Shown: positions 48,100-55,755 of the stretch, in pieces
Numbering within the stretch: position 1 is the first letter of the stretch
How the letters are laid out: the number at the start of each line of letters is the position of its first letter
Assembly: GCA_015520565.1 (NCBI GenBank)
Contig: WAPW01000006.1
Span: forward strand, 1 to 55,755
Source: Candidatus Aciduliprofundum sp.
GTDB taxonomy: Archaea > Thermoplasmatota > Thermoplasmata > Thermoplasmatales > Aciduliprofundaceae
Direction: 5' to 3'
Length of the DNA stretch: 55,755 nucleotides
Program-made: the position numbers and the translations under genes
Notes under the pieces: generated by a model
Databases searched by the model: none
Told to the model about the DNA's origin: nothing
What the model saw: the letters and a program-made list of their open reading frames with translations, nothing else

Positions 48100-49153
48100 T
48101 GCTCTCACCACCGCCAAGCTCACCATACAATTCCTCTGCAAAGTGACACTTTGAATAATGTCCCGGAGCAACTTCCACCACAGGTGGCTCTTCTTCCAAG
48201 CATATATCCTTAGCGTATGGACAGCGAGGAGCAAATCTACATCCCTTTGGTGGATTAGACAAATCAGGAGGAGAACCGGGTATGGCCTTGAGCCTCTGTT
48301 TCTTTTCCTTCTTTATGCTTGGGAACGCTGCTAGAAGAGCTTCCATGTATGGATGTGCCGTCTCCTTGAAAACCTGTCTTGTTGTACCTGTCTCCACAAG
48401 ATGTCCTGCATACATCACGGCTATCTTATGAGCCATCTCTGCCACAACACTAACATCATGGGTAATGAGAATCATTGCAACTTTTTCCCTCTTCTGCAAC
48501 TTAGCCATCTCACCCAAGATTCTATCCTGAGTAACTACATCCAATGCAGTTGTAGGCTCATCCGCTATGATAAGATCTGGATTCAAGGCAAGTGCCATAG
48601 CAATCATAGCTCTCTGCTTCATACCACCGCTGTACTCATGTGGGTAATTATCAATTCTATCCACAGGTATGCCAACTAACTTGTATAACTCCTCAACTCT
48701 CTTTCTTGCCTCCTCATCAGTGACATCCTCATGAGCTTTTATTGCCTCAATTATTTGGTCTCCAACTTTGAACACAGGATTGAAAGCGTTCATAGCTCCC
48801 TGGAAAATCATGGATATCCTCTTCCATCTGTACTTTCTCATTTCTGGATGAAACTCAACAATCCTTCTATAGCCAGGGTGTTTTTTACTAGGAACTGTAC
48901 TCATCTGTATGAAATCCCTGCCATCAAATATCACCTTGCTTTTTTCCGTGTAATAGGCATTATTAGCCAATAGCTGTGTTATTCCGTAGCCAGTGGTTGT
49001 CTTACCGCAGCCAGATTCTCCCACTAGGCCCATAGTTTCTCCTTTTTCAAGCTTAAAGTTCACATCATCTACTGCATAGACCCAACCACCTTGGATTTCG
49101 TAATGTATTGAAAGATTTTTAACTTCTAATAATGTCTTCGCCATCTTAATCAC
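48092..49153 (-). CDS. Oligopeptide/dipeptide ABC transporter ATP-binding protein (OppD-like)
   Basis: [42 protein letters not shown]. Confidence 0.93.
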   Translation of the reverse strand: MIKMAKTLLEVKNLSIHYEIQGGWVYAVDDVNFKLEKGETMGLVGESGCGKTTTGYGITQLLANNAYYTEKSKVIFDGRDFIQMSTVPSKKHPGYRRIVEFHPEMRKYRWKRISMIFQGAMNAFNPVFKVGDQIIEAIKAHEDVTDEEARKRVEELYKLVGIPVDRIDNYPHEYSGGMKQRAMIAMALALNPDLIIADEPTTALDVVTQDRILGEMAKLQKREKVAMILITHDVSVVAEMAHKIAVMYAGHLVETGTTRQVFKETAHPYMEALLAAFPSIKKEKKQRLKAIPGSPPDLSNPPKGCRFAPRCPYAKDICLEEEPPVVEVAPGHYSKCHFAEELYGELGGGESNE

Positions 49154-51618
49154 CTCTTCCTCAAGCGTGGGTTAAGTATCTCATCGAAAGCCCTGCCTAT
49201 TAGATAGAATCCAGTTGATATCAATGTAATTGCAAGGCCTGGAGGCAATAGCCACCACCATGCATACATCACTGCTCCAGCAGTTTGAATACTGTAAAGC
49301 ATCTGTCCCCAAGATATTGCTTTAGGATCTCCGAGACCCAAGAAGCTAAGAGCTGCTTCTGTTAGAATAGCACCTGCAACTCCCAAAGTCATATACAGGA
49401 AAGAGTAGGGTAACACATTAGGGAATATGTGAGAGAACATTATTCTCCTATTACTTGCTCCTGCAACTCTAGCAGCATCCACGAAGGGCCTACCTCTCAA
49501 TGATAATGTTTGAGCCCTAATAACCCTAGCTATTCCTGCCCATCCAAAGGCACTAATTACCATGATTATATTCCATATACTTGGCCCTAAAATAGCAGTT
49601 AATATGAGCAATATAGGCAGAGTTGGTATTGTTAACATTATATCCACGAATCTCATAAGAACTGTATCAGTAGCTCCTCCCTTGAAGCCAGAGTAAACTC
49701 CATAAAGGGTGCCTATCATAACCGAGATGAATGCTGCTGTTATACCTACAATGAATGCAACTCTTGAACCATAAACAAGCCAAGTCCATATATCATGACC
49801 CTTATCATCGGTACCAAGGATATAAGTATTTCCACTGAAATATTTACCTGGAGGCAGTGGAAGTACATTATTACCCTTTGGATTTACAAGTCCTATAGTA
49901 TTAGTGTTACTACAGTAATACAATCCATATAAATCAAAGCTCGCAGTAGGAGAATACCTAGTACCTGAGAGAGAGCCCATGTATGTATAGAATGAAAGTT
50001 TGCCACCCTGCGGGTAGGGAAATGGCTCTAATTTCTTTGTATGATTATCGTAGTACATAAATGGGCTAACTATCATTTTTCCAGTACGTAGATAATCAGC
50101 AAAGTCCAAAACATACAACTGAAGTTCTTTGTTCTTTTCTTGAGTAACCACCAACATTTCACCGTTTTGGAGGATCATATTATTTAGAAGCACTGCCTTA
50201 TGAGGAACCTCAATAGCACCAGTTGATGTGTGGGTGAATGGCTCCATTTCAAATGTTGAGCTAGATGCACCCTTTACATATTTATAGATATAAGTTTCAT
50301 CTACGCTGCTAACATACTTTGCATTATAAACAGTAAAATTGCCTGAAGCATATGTAACCGATGGTGCTGCTGAAATAACACCATTTCCCATCTTCATTGT
50401 CCAATCATCCACAACGGCAGCATGACCAGAAGAGTCACCATTTGGTTTCATAACATAAACTACAGCTGCCCCATTTTCTTGAGATGGGAGAAATATATAA
50501 TTTTTACCAACATCTGGGGCACCTGCATAATAGCCCAGCTCCGCTGTAAGCGCAAAGTCAAATACTGTTTTCACAATATGAGGAGTTGGTGTGATAGGCA
50601 ACATACCGGGAGTTACAAAGGGCAGCGGGAATGTATGAGTATCAAACCCCTTATACACTATAGTTTCAGTTTGCAATGGCACAACTATGACATTTTGATC
50701 TTTAGATACATTCTGATTGTAAAGCTGGTCATTGTAAAATAGCAATGGCTTTTCAATTATCTTTTCAGAGTATACAGCATTTAAAACAGAGTATAAGCAA
50801 TTCTTGGCGCTGGGCATATAAGAATCATTAGAATAAGTGTAGTAGTACCAGTAAACATTCATGTGATAGTCATCTCCAACAGCAATAAACCTTGATGGAA
50901 ATACAGCAGCTCCCGGAGCATAGACTACAGGCGATGTTAAATTTCCAGAGGATGTAGTATCAACCTCAACCCATGTGGGTGTGAAATCCAAAGGCTCTAC
51001 TACCATCCTGGAATACTGAGAATTAGGCATTAAATTGAATATATCATATATCACTAAGTGATCTTGGGTTGTAAATACTATCTCGCCATCCCAATTGGGA
51101 TGTTGGCCTGGACCACTATAATGGTATTGCAAGTCAGATGTGGATGGAGCTAGAAATGCCATATGTGTCACTGTTTCCTGAGGGCCAAGTCCTGGTATAC
51201 TACTCAATTGAAGTGTGAATCGAAGGGAATTCGTGGCCCATGGCTCTAAATTAGGACTTCCAACTCTCTTTGGATCCTGAGTAAATATTCCTTGAATACT
51301 CTTGCCATGATTTATTATTATCCAACTACCACCTTCTGATGGGGCTGTAACTAGTTGGGTATAACCAATTGTTATCCCTTCCACAGGAGCGTTGGAGTTA
51401 AAGGCATAAACATAAGGTCTTAGAGAATCTATGGATGGCGCTTCAAAGTGGGGAGTATAAGGGGTAAGGAATGGAGCAAATATAGCCATTACTAAGAACA
51501 GCAGAATTATTGCAAAGCCCGTTGCTCCATACTTGCTATGAATGAACATTTTCCATCCGCGACCCCAGCTCCTTTTCATGTGCCTTCTCATTTCATCCCA
51601 TTTTGATACTTCTGCCAA
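49150..51618 (-). CDS. OppC-like ABC permease with about 540-aa extracytoplasmic insertion
   Basis: N-terminal TM then long soluble segment, then canonical ILGTDDKGHDIWTWLVYGSRVAF...EAALSFLGLG permease core. Confidence 0.92.
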   Translation of the reverse strand: MAEVSKWDEMRRHMKRSWGRGWKMFIHSKYGATGFAIILLFLVMAIFAPFLTPYTPHFEAPSIDSLRPYVYAFNSNAPVEGITIGYTQLVTAPSEGGSWIIINHGKSIQGIFTQDPKRVGSPNLEPWATNSLRFTLQLSSIPGLGPQETVTHMAFLAPSTSDLQYHYSGPGQHPNWDGEIVFTTQDHLVIYDIFNLMPNSQYSRMVVEPLDFTPTWVEVDTTSSGNLTSPVVYAPGAAVFPSRFIAVGDDYHMNVYWYYYTYSNDSYMPSAKNCLYSVLNAVYSEKIIEKPLLFYNDQLYNQNVSKDQNVIVVPLQTETIVYKGFDTHTFPLPFVTPGMLPITPTPHIVKTVFDFALTAELGYYAGAPDVGKNYIFLPSQENGAAVVYVMKPNGDSSGHAAVVDDWTMKMGNGVISAAPSVTYASGNFTVYNAKYVSSVDETYIYKYVKGASSSTFEMEPFTHTSTGAIEVPHKAVLLNNMILQNGEMLVVTQEKNKELQLYVLDFADYLRTGKMIVSPFMYYDNHTKKLEPFPYPQGGKLSFYTYMGSLSGTRYSPTASFDLYGLYYCSNTNTIGLVNPKGNNVLPLPPGKYFSGNTYILGTDDKGHDIWTWLVYGSRVAFIVGITAAFISVMIGTLYGVYSGFKGGATDTVLMRFVDIMLTIPTLPILLILTAILGPSIWNIIMVISAFGWAGIARVIRAQTLSLRGRPFVDAARVAGASNRRIMFSHIFPNVLPYSFLYMTLGVAGAILTEAALSFLGLGDPKAISWGQMLYSIQTAGAVMYAWWWLLPPGLAITLISTGFYLIGRAFDEILNPRLRKR

Positions 51619-51631
51619 TTTTTACACCTCC

Positions 51632-53068
51632 TTATTGCAACCTCACTCTAGGATCTAAGACACCATACAGAATATCTGCAATTATGTTACCTCCTATCAC
51701 CAAGAGAGAGATTATGAACAGTGTAGCACCTGCTAAGAAGTAGTCCTGAGCAAATAAAGCTTGTAGATATGTGTATCCAACACCATAGTAAGAGAATATC
51801 TGCTCCAAAATCACCGCACCACCTATAGCATAAGCCAATGCAAGAACGAAGGATGTTATGATAGGCAACTCTGCATTTCTCCTTGCGTGTTTATTTCTAA
51901 CCACTTTTTCAGGCAAACCCTTAGCTTTTGCAGTTAGAATATAATCCTCTCCCAATGTCTCAAGCATAGAAGTCCTTTGGAGAAGAATCACTCCTGCAAC
52001 CCCAAGAAGGACTATAACAGTCAAAGGAAGTATTAGATGCCATCCGTAATCTACGACAGCATAAAATGGATTCCCGGGGCATATACCGAGGGTTGCACAT
52101 GTTGAGCCAATACCTGTGTAGCCCTGACTTGCAAATCCGTTTATAGGAGTCCAGCCCAAGCTATATGAGAATATCCACAAGAATACCAAAGCAAGCCAGA
52201 AGGATGGCATATTGTAGAAGAATAAGCTAGTACCAATCACCGCTCCCTCAGCGGCACCACCTCTTCTCCAGGCTATGTAGGTACCTAATGGAATACCTAT
52301 TGCGTATGTTAGTATCGTAGCAAGACCAAACCAGAGCAATGTTCTTGGAACTCTTTGTGCAAGTATATTTGACACTGGCTGATGATATATGCTGGATATA
52401 CCAAAATTGAAAGTAAACATATCCTTTAAGAAATAAAGATATCTTTCTACCATAGGCTTATCTGTAACATAGAGAAGAGCTATCTTCATATGCGAAGATA
52501 TTGGAACATTCTTGAGAGGAATCTCTATAAGTATGTAATCATATTTCTTTGGCAATACACCAACGCTTTGTATAGACCTACCTAGCTTATCATAAACATA
52601 CCAGTGATACTTGTACTGAGGGGGTACCGGGGCAGTGGATGAATTTTGGAGATATATCTGATTCAATGGTACCTTCTCCGATGATGAAAATACATAAACT
52701 CCATACTGCACTGTTTTATTGCCATATTGATATGTTTCATTCATAGTGAAGGACAAAGCTCTCGGATTAGTATTATATTTTAGAATTGTATAATAATATG
52801 TGAACTGCTGATTTGCATTTGGTATCTCAGAAGCAGGAACTTGAGTGAAATCTTTAGCTGTAAGATGCTCTATGTATTTATCTGCTAGTCCAAAAGATAC
52901 GGCCATATTCGCTATATCTTCAGCTTTATAGTTTGGGTTTCCAAAGAACTGGTCCGTTGGATCTCCAGGCATGGCTTCAAAGAGAGCCCATATTAGACTA
53001 GTAACCACGAATATGGTAATCACAGCTTGAATAGTTCTCTTAACCAGATAAGGACCTAACCCTGCCAT
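51632..53068 (-). CDS. OppB-like ABC permease with about 140-aa extracytoplasmic insertion
   Basis: VKRTIQAVITIFVVTSLIWALFEAMPGDPTD ... ERYLYFLKDMFTFNFGISS ... permease EAA region; start moved to 53068. Confidence 0.9.
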   Translation of the reverse strand: MAGLGPYLVKRTIQAVITIFVVTSLIWALFEAMPGDPTDQFFGNPNYKAEDIANMAVSFGLADKYIEHLTAKDFTQVPASEIPNANQQFTYYYTILKYNTNPRALSFTMNETYQYGNKTVQYGVYVFSSSEKVPLNQIYLQNSSTAPVPPQYKYHWYVYDKLGRSIQSVGVLPKKYDYILIEIPLKNVPISSHMKIALLYVTDKPMVERYLYFLKDMFTFNFGISSIYHQPVSNILAQRVPRTLLWFGLATILTYAIGIPLGTYIAWRRGGAAEGAVIGTSLFFYNMPSFWLALVFLWIFSYSLGWTPINGFASQGYTGIGSTCATLGICPGNPFYAVVDYGWHLILPLTVIVLLGVAGVILLQRTSMLETLGEDYILTAKAKGLPEKVVRNKHARRNAELPIITSFVLALAYAIGGAVILEQIFSYYGVGYTYLQALFAQDYFLAGATLFIISLLVIGGNIIADILYGVLDPRVRLQ

Positions 53069-53179
53069 TATCGACCACCTACCACTTTGGCCTACAATGT
53101 TAATCATCCATTTAAACTTTACTCAACTCGCGTGAGAATATTTTTTATATAAAATTGTAATAGCGGCACTGGTGATAGG

Positions 53180-53347
53180 ATGGAAGAGATACTTTGTGAT
53201 ATAGAGTTCTTGGAGGAAAACGGCGTGTTTATGGCTAAGCTTCAAAGTCCCCTAGGTGGATTAAGAGAGTATAGAGGCATTTCCTTTGAAGAAGTACTAC
53301 ACCAAGTTATGGTTGAATTACAACAGGAGTTTGAAGGTGTACTCTAA
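53180..53347 (+). CDS. Small hypothetical protein, 55 aa
   Basis: Own translation: MEEILCDIEFLEENGVFMAKLQSPLGGLREYRGISFEEVLHQVMVELQQEFEGVL; stop overlaps next ATG (TAATG); absent from ORF track. Confidence 0.7.
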   Translation: MEEILCDIEFLEENGVFMAKLQSPLGGLREYRGISFEEVLHQVMVELQQEFEGVL

Positions 53348-53694
53348 TGTTTAATAAGAAGCAAAAAAGAGAATTCGTAGAAATAGTTGAAAAATGCGAT
53401 TCACCTTGGATATGGATAGATATAACTACAACAATGGGTCCAACAACCCTTGAGAGATTCTTCAAGGAGATTTTTAAGGGAGATTTTTTGCATCATTGGT
53501 CACCAACATTTCCAGAGGGATACCTTGAGATCAAAAATAAAAAGAATATAGTTATTCATTGGATACTAGGAGAGAAAGATGAGATAATATCCTCCTCCCC
53601 ACAGGAAGATGTGGATTTTGATAAAATTGATGATGCTTTATCATCTACAATAATACAAAATAGTGTTATAAGAATTTTTTCAGAAAAATATTAA
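53347..53694 (+). CDS. Hypothetical protein, 115 aa
   Basis: Intact ORF translationally coupled to the 55-aa ORF. Confidence 0.65.
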   Translation: MFNKKQKREFVEIVEKCDSPWIWIDITTTMGPTTLERFFKEIFKGDFLHHWSPTFPEGYLEIKNKKNIVIHWILGEKDEIISSSPQEDVDFDKIDDALSSTIIQNSVIRIFSEKY

Positions 53695-54206
53695 AATTTA
53701 AGTGTGTATTCTACACGATCTTCCCCGTAGGCCTTTTTAACTTCGTTTATTCTGCCATGCTTCTCAAATAGAGATTGCAAAACGCCCTCTATGAAAGGAT
53801 AATATTCCTTCTTTAGCTTAGATACTAAAAGCCAATAAGATTTTGTAGTTATGCTTCTGTATCCTGTATGAAATATAGGTAAATACTTGCGCATCACCAA
53901 TACGAGTGTCTCCATGGTCTTTTTAGGGGGATATTTTCCTAGAACATTTCCAAAACTTACATCAATATTCTCTCCAAAATACTTTCCCATATCTAGTAAT
54001 TCATTTTCGTCCAAAATATTCGTAGCAGCTTCAAGAACCCTAGCAAAATAATATCCTGGGTAATTCTCGTAGGGCTTAATGTCGGATTCTTTCATAAATA
54101 TCACTCTTTTCTCATTCACCATATCCTTTAGCTTATTCAAACCTTCAATTCCCTTCTTTTTCGACACATAATCTATTATAAACTTAATTGACATACCCTG
54201 CACCAT
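53691..54206 (-). CDS. Hypothetical protein, possibly HNOB/DUF2378-like helical fold
   Basis: ORF with 'DMGKYFGENIDVSFGNVLGKYPPKKTMETLVLVMRKYLPIFHTGY' pattern; family assignment tentative. Confidence 0.5.
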   Translation of the reverse strand: MVQGMSIKFIIDYVSKKKGIEGLNKLKDMVNEKRVIFMKESDIKPYENYPGYYFARVLEAATNILDENELLDMGKYFGENIDVSFGNVLGKYPPKKTMETLVLVMRKYLPIFHTGYRSITTKSYWLLVSKLKKEYYPFIEGVLQSLFEKHGRINEVKKAYGEDRVEYTLKF

Positions 54207-54312
54207 TTAAATCACCAAATATATTTTTGGATTAATGAGATTAGAAGTATTTAAATTTTTCCTAGCCCCTATTTTGGGAAACTACTTATAGGAGTATGGC
54301 TTAAAGATAACT

Positions 54313-54654
54313 ATGACAAACGATGTAGAGAGATTGTTAAAAGAGACAGAAAAAATAATGCCTTCCGAGGACATGGTTTTTGAAGTGCTAAGAGATTTTA
54401 TGAAGGATGAAATGAAGGACTACATAAAAAACAAAATGAAGGATAATCCAAAGATTGAAAAGGACATGAGAGACGCAATGATGATGTATGTAAATGCAAA
54501 AATAAAAGAGCTAGAAGCCACTACTTTATTAACAAAAGCCATTGGAGAGCTAGGCATAATCTTACTACCACCAGACATAAAGAAAGAGTTCATATCCAGC
54601 ATATATAAGACATTCCAGAAAGAAATAGAGGAACTAGTTGAAAAGACCCTCTAA
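54313..54654 (+). CDS. Hypothetical helical protein, 113 aa
   Basis: Intact ORF with charged amphipathic helices. Confidence 0.6.
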   Translation: MTNDVERLLKETEKIMPSEDMVFEVLRDFMKDEMKDYIKNKMKDNPKIEKDMRDAMMMYVNAKIKELEATTLLTKAIGELGIILLPPDIKKEFISSIYKTFQKEIEELVEKTL

Positions 54655-55208
54655 TCCAGCAACTTTACCTTACCATCCACTATCTCTATATTTACTATGG
54701 TTTTTATCCCATGCCCTATTTTTTTCTCTATTTTTTCTAAGTTCCTGTTTTTGTTTACCACTACAACTATATCGCTTATCTTCGCACCAATCTTTTTTAT
54801 TCCATCAACCACAGCTGTTATTGTACCTCCTGTGCTAAGAACATCATCCACCAAGAGCAATCTATCCGCGGGAGATATGGAGTTTATGTACAACTTTCCC
54901 TTTGAGTATCCTGTTTGCTGCTCAACCATAACCTCCCCAGGCAATCCATAGGGCCTCTTTCTTATAACAGTCATGGGCTTTGTTAATTCCATACTTAGCG
55001 CAACACCTATGGGTAGGCCCATGGCCTCTACTGCCACAATCTTATCAAAATTGTCAATATCTATTACCTTTATTATCTCATTAACAGCATCCTTGAGCAC
55101 TGCAGGGTCTATTTCAGGAATGCCATCTGTAAGGGGATGAATAAAGTAGGGATAATTACCCTTCATTATTACGGGTGCATTTTTTAGAGATTCTTTTAAA
55201 AATTTCAT
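54651..55208 (-). CDS. Hypoxanthine/adenine phosphoribosyltransferase (archaeal type)
   Basis: LLLVDDVLSTGGTITAVVDGI PRPP-binding motif; start moved to 55208. Confidence 0.92.
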   Translation of the reverse strand: MKFLKESLKNAPVIMKGNYPYFIHPLTDGIPEIDPAVLKDAVNEIIKVIDIDNFDKIVAVEAMGLPIGVALSMELTKPMTVIRKRPYGLPGEVMVEQQTGYSKGKLYINSISPADRLLLVDDVLSTGGTITAVVDGIKKIGAKISDIVVVVNKNRNLEKIEKKIGHGIKTIVNIEIVDGKVKLLD

Positions 55209-55755
55209 TTTACCAGCTCCCACTTCTCACCATTTTTCTTAACCACTTTTCTCTTAGTAAGGTCTTTGAGCACCTCTGATATTATTCCTATGCGCACATC
55301 AATTTGAAATTGCTCCTTTAAAGCATTCTTAATCTCATACTTATCCTTAGGCTCGTATAATGTCTTCGGAATGAGATTTCGCATATCTTCATAAACATTC
55401 CATGGAAATATGAACCAAGTCCACTTATCCTCAGGTACTTCATCCGAATAGTAATCAGGCACATATTTTGAGTGCGTTATATGCAATAAAGTTGCACTTC
55501 TTATCTCTGATGGATTATGCCCTTTAATATGGTCCACCGCAAGTTTCAAGCTCTGGCCTGTATCGGTTACATCATCCACCACGAGCACCTTCTTGCCATC
55601 AATGCTTATCTGCAATCCTTGGGCAAGTTTTGCCTTACCATCTGGCGTGGCTGTCAATCCCCAGTGCTCTGTTTTCACAGCATACAAATCCTTGATATTG
55701 AGATAATCTGCGATCAATCTTGCGGGCACAAGTCCTCCACGGGCAAGTCCTATAA
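55205..55755 (-). CDS. Phosphoribosyltransferase (purine/xanthine-guanine type), 5' end truncated by window edge
   Basis: VLVVDDVTDTGQSLKLAVDHI motif; the frame continues upstream to the edge (IGLARGGLVPARLIADYL), so MPARL is not the true start. Confidence 0.9.
   Translation of the reverse strand, partial: IGLARGGLVPARLIADYLNIKDLYAVKTEHWGLTATPDGKAKLAQGLQISIDGKKVLVVDDVTDTGQSLKLAVDHIKGHNPSEIRSATLLHITHSKYVPDYYSDEVPEDKWTWFIFPWNVYEDMRNLIPKTLYEPKDKYEIKNALKEQFQIDVRIGIISEVLKDLTKRKVVKKNGEKWELVK

Noticed and set aside
48100-48234. N-terminal 45 aa of the listed OppF ORF
   Set aside because: Overlaps the OppD C-terminus in another frame; canonical start is MSDEDN at 48099.

Overview
The window is archaeal chromosome. 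Gene content fits a Thermoplasmata-type euryarchaeon, possibly Aciduliprofundum/DHVE2; this is inferred from gene content, not proven. Coding density is high. I see two tRNA genes and no CRISPR array, IS element or rRNA. Recognisable blocks are: a minimal SufC-SufB/D (SMS-like) Fe-S pair; an oxidative-stress and iron island of at least 13 genes (about 16.6-23.7 kb, all on the minus strand); an FtsZ-SecE-Spt5-L11-L1-L10-L12 operon; Rad50/Mre11; bacterial-type PurH followed by the two-subunit aconitase-X (phosphomevalonate dehydratase) genes; AsnRS; and an oppBCDF-like transporter whose permeases carry very large extracytoplasmic insertions. The most interesting items are: (1) a 1007-aa protein (42611-45634) that reads as a degenerate full-length isoleucyl-tRNA synthetase without HIGH/KMSKS, extended by a HhH domain, a zinc ribbon and a DUF835-like domain; (2) a two-stem hairpin between the L11 and L1 genes resembling the ribosomal protein L1 mRNA-binding site; (3) an Spt5/NusG with an N-terminal Ig/NEW3-like domain; (4) the ABC permeases with fused ectodomains and no adjacent binding protein; (5) a multiply disrupted NosD/FN3 surface-protein pseudogene; (6) a GTTTGATAT repeat operator candidate controlling the oxidative-stress island; and (7) several small ORFs under 60 aa missing from the supplied ORF track, including a rubredoxin and a translation-associated Zn-ribbon protein.
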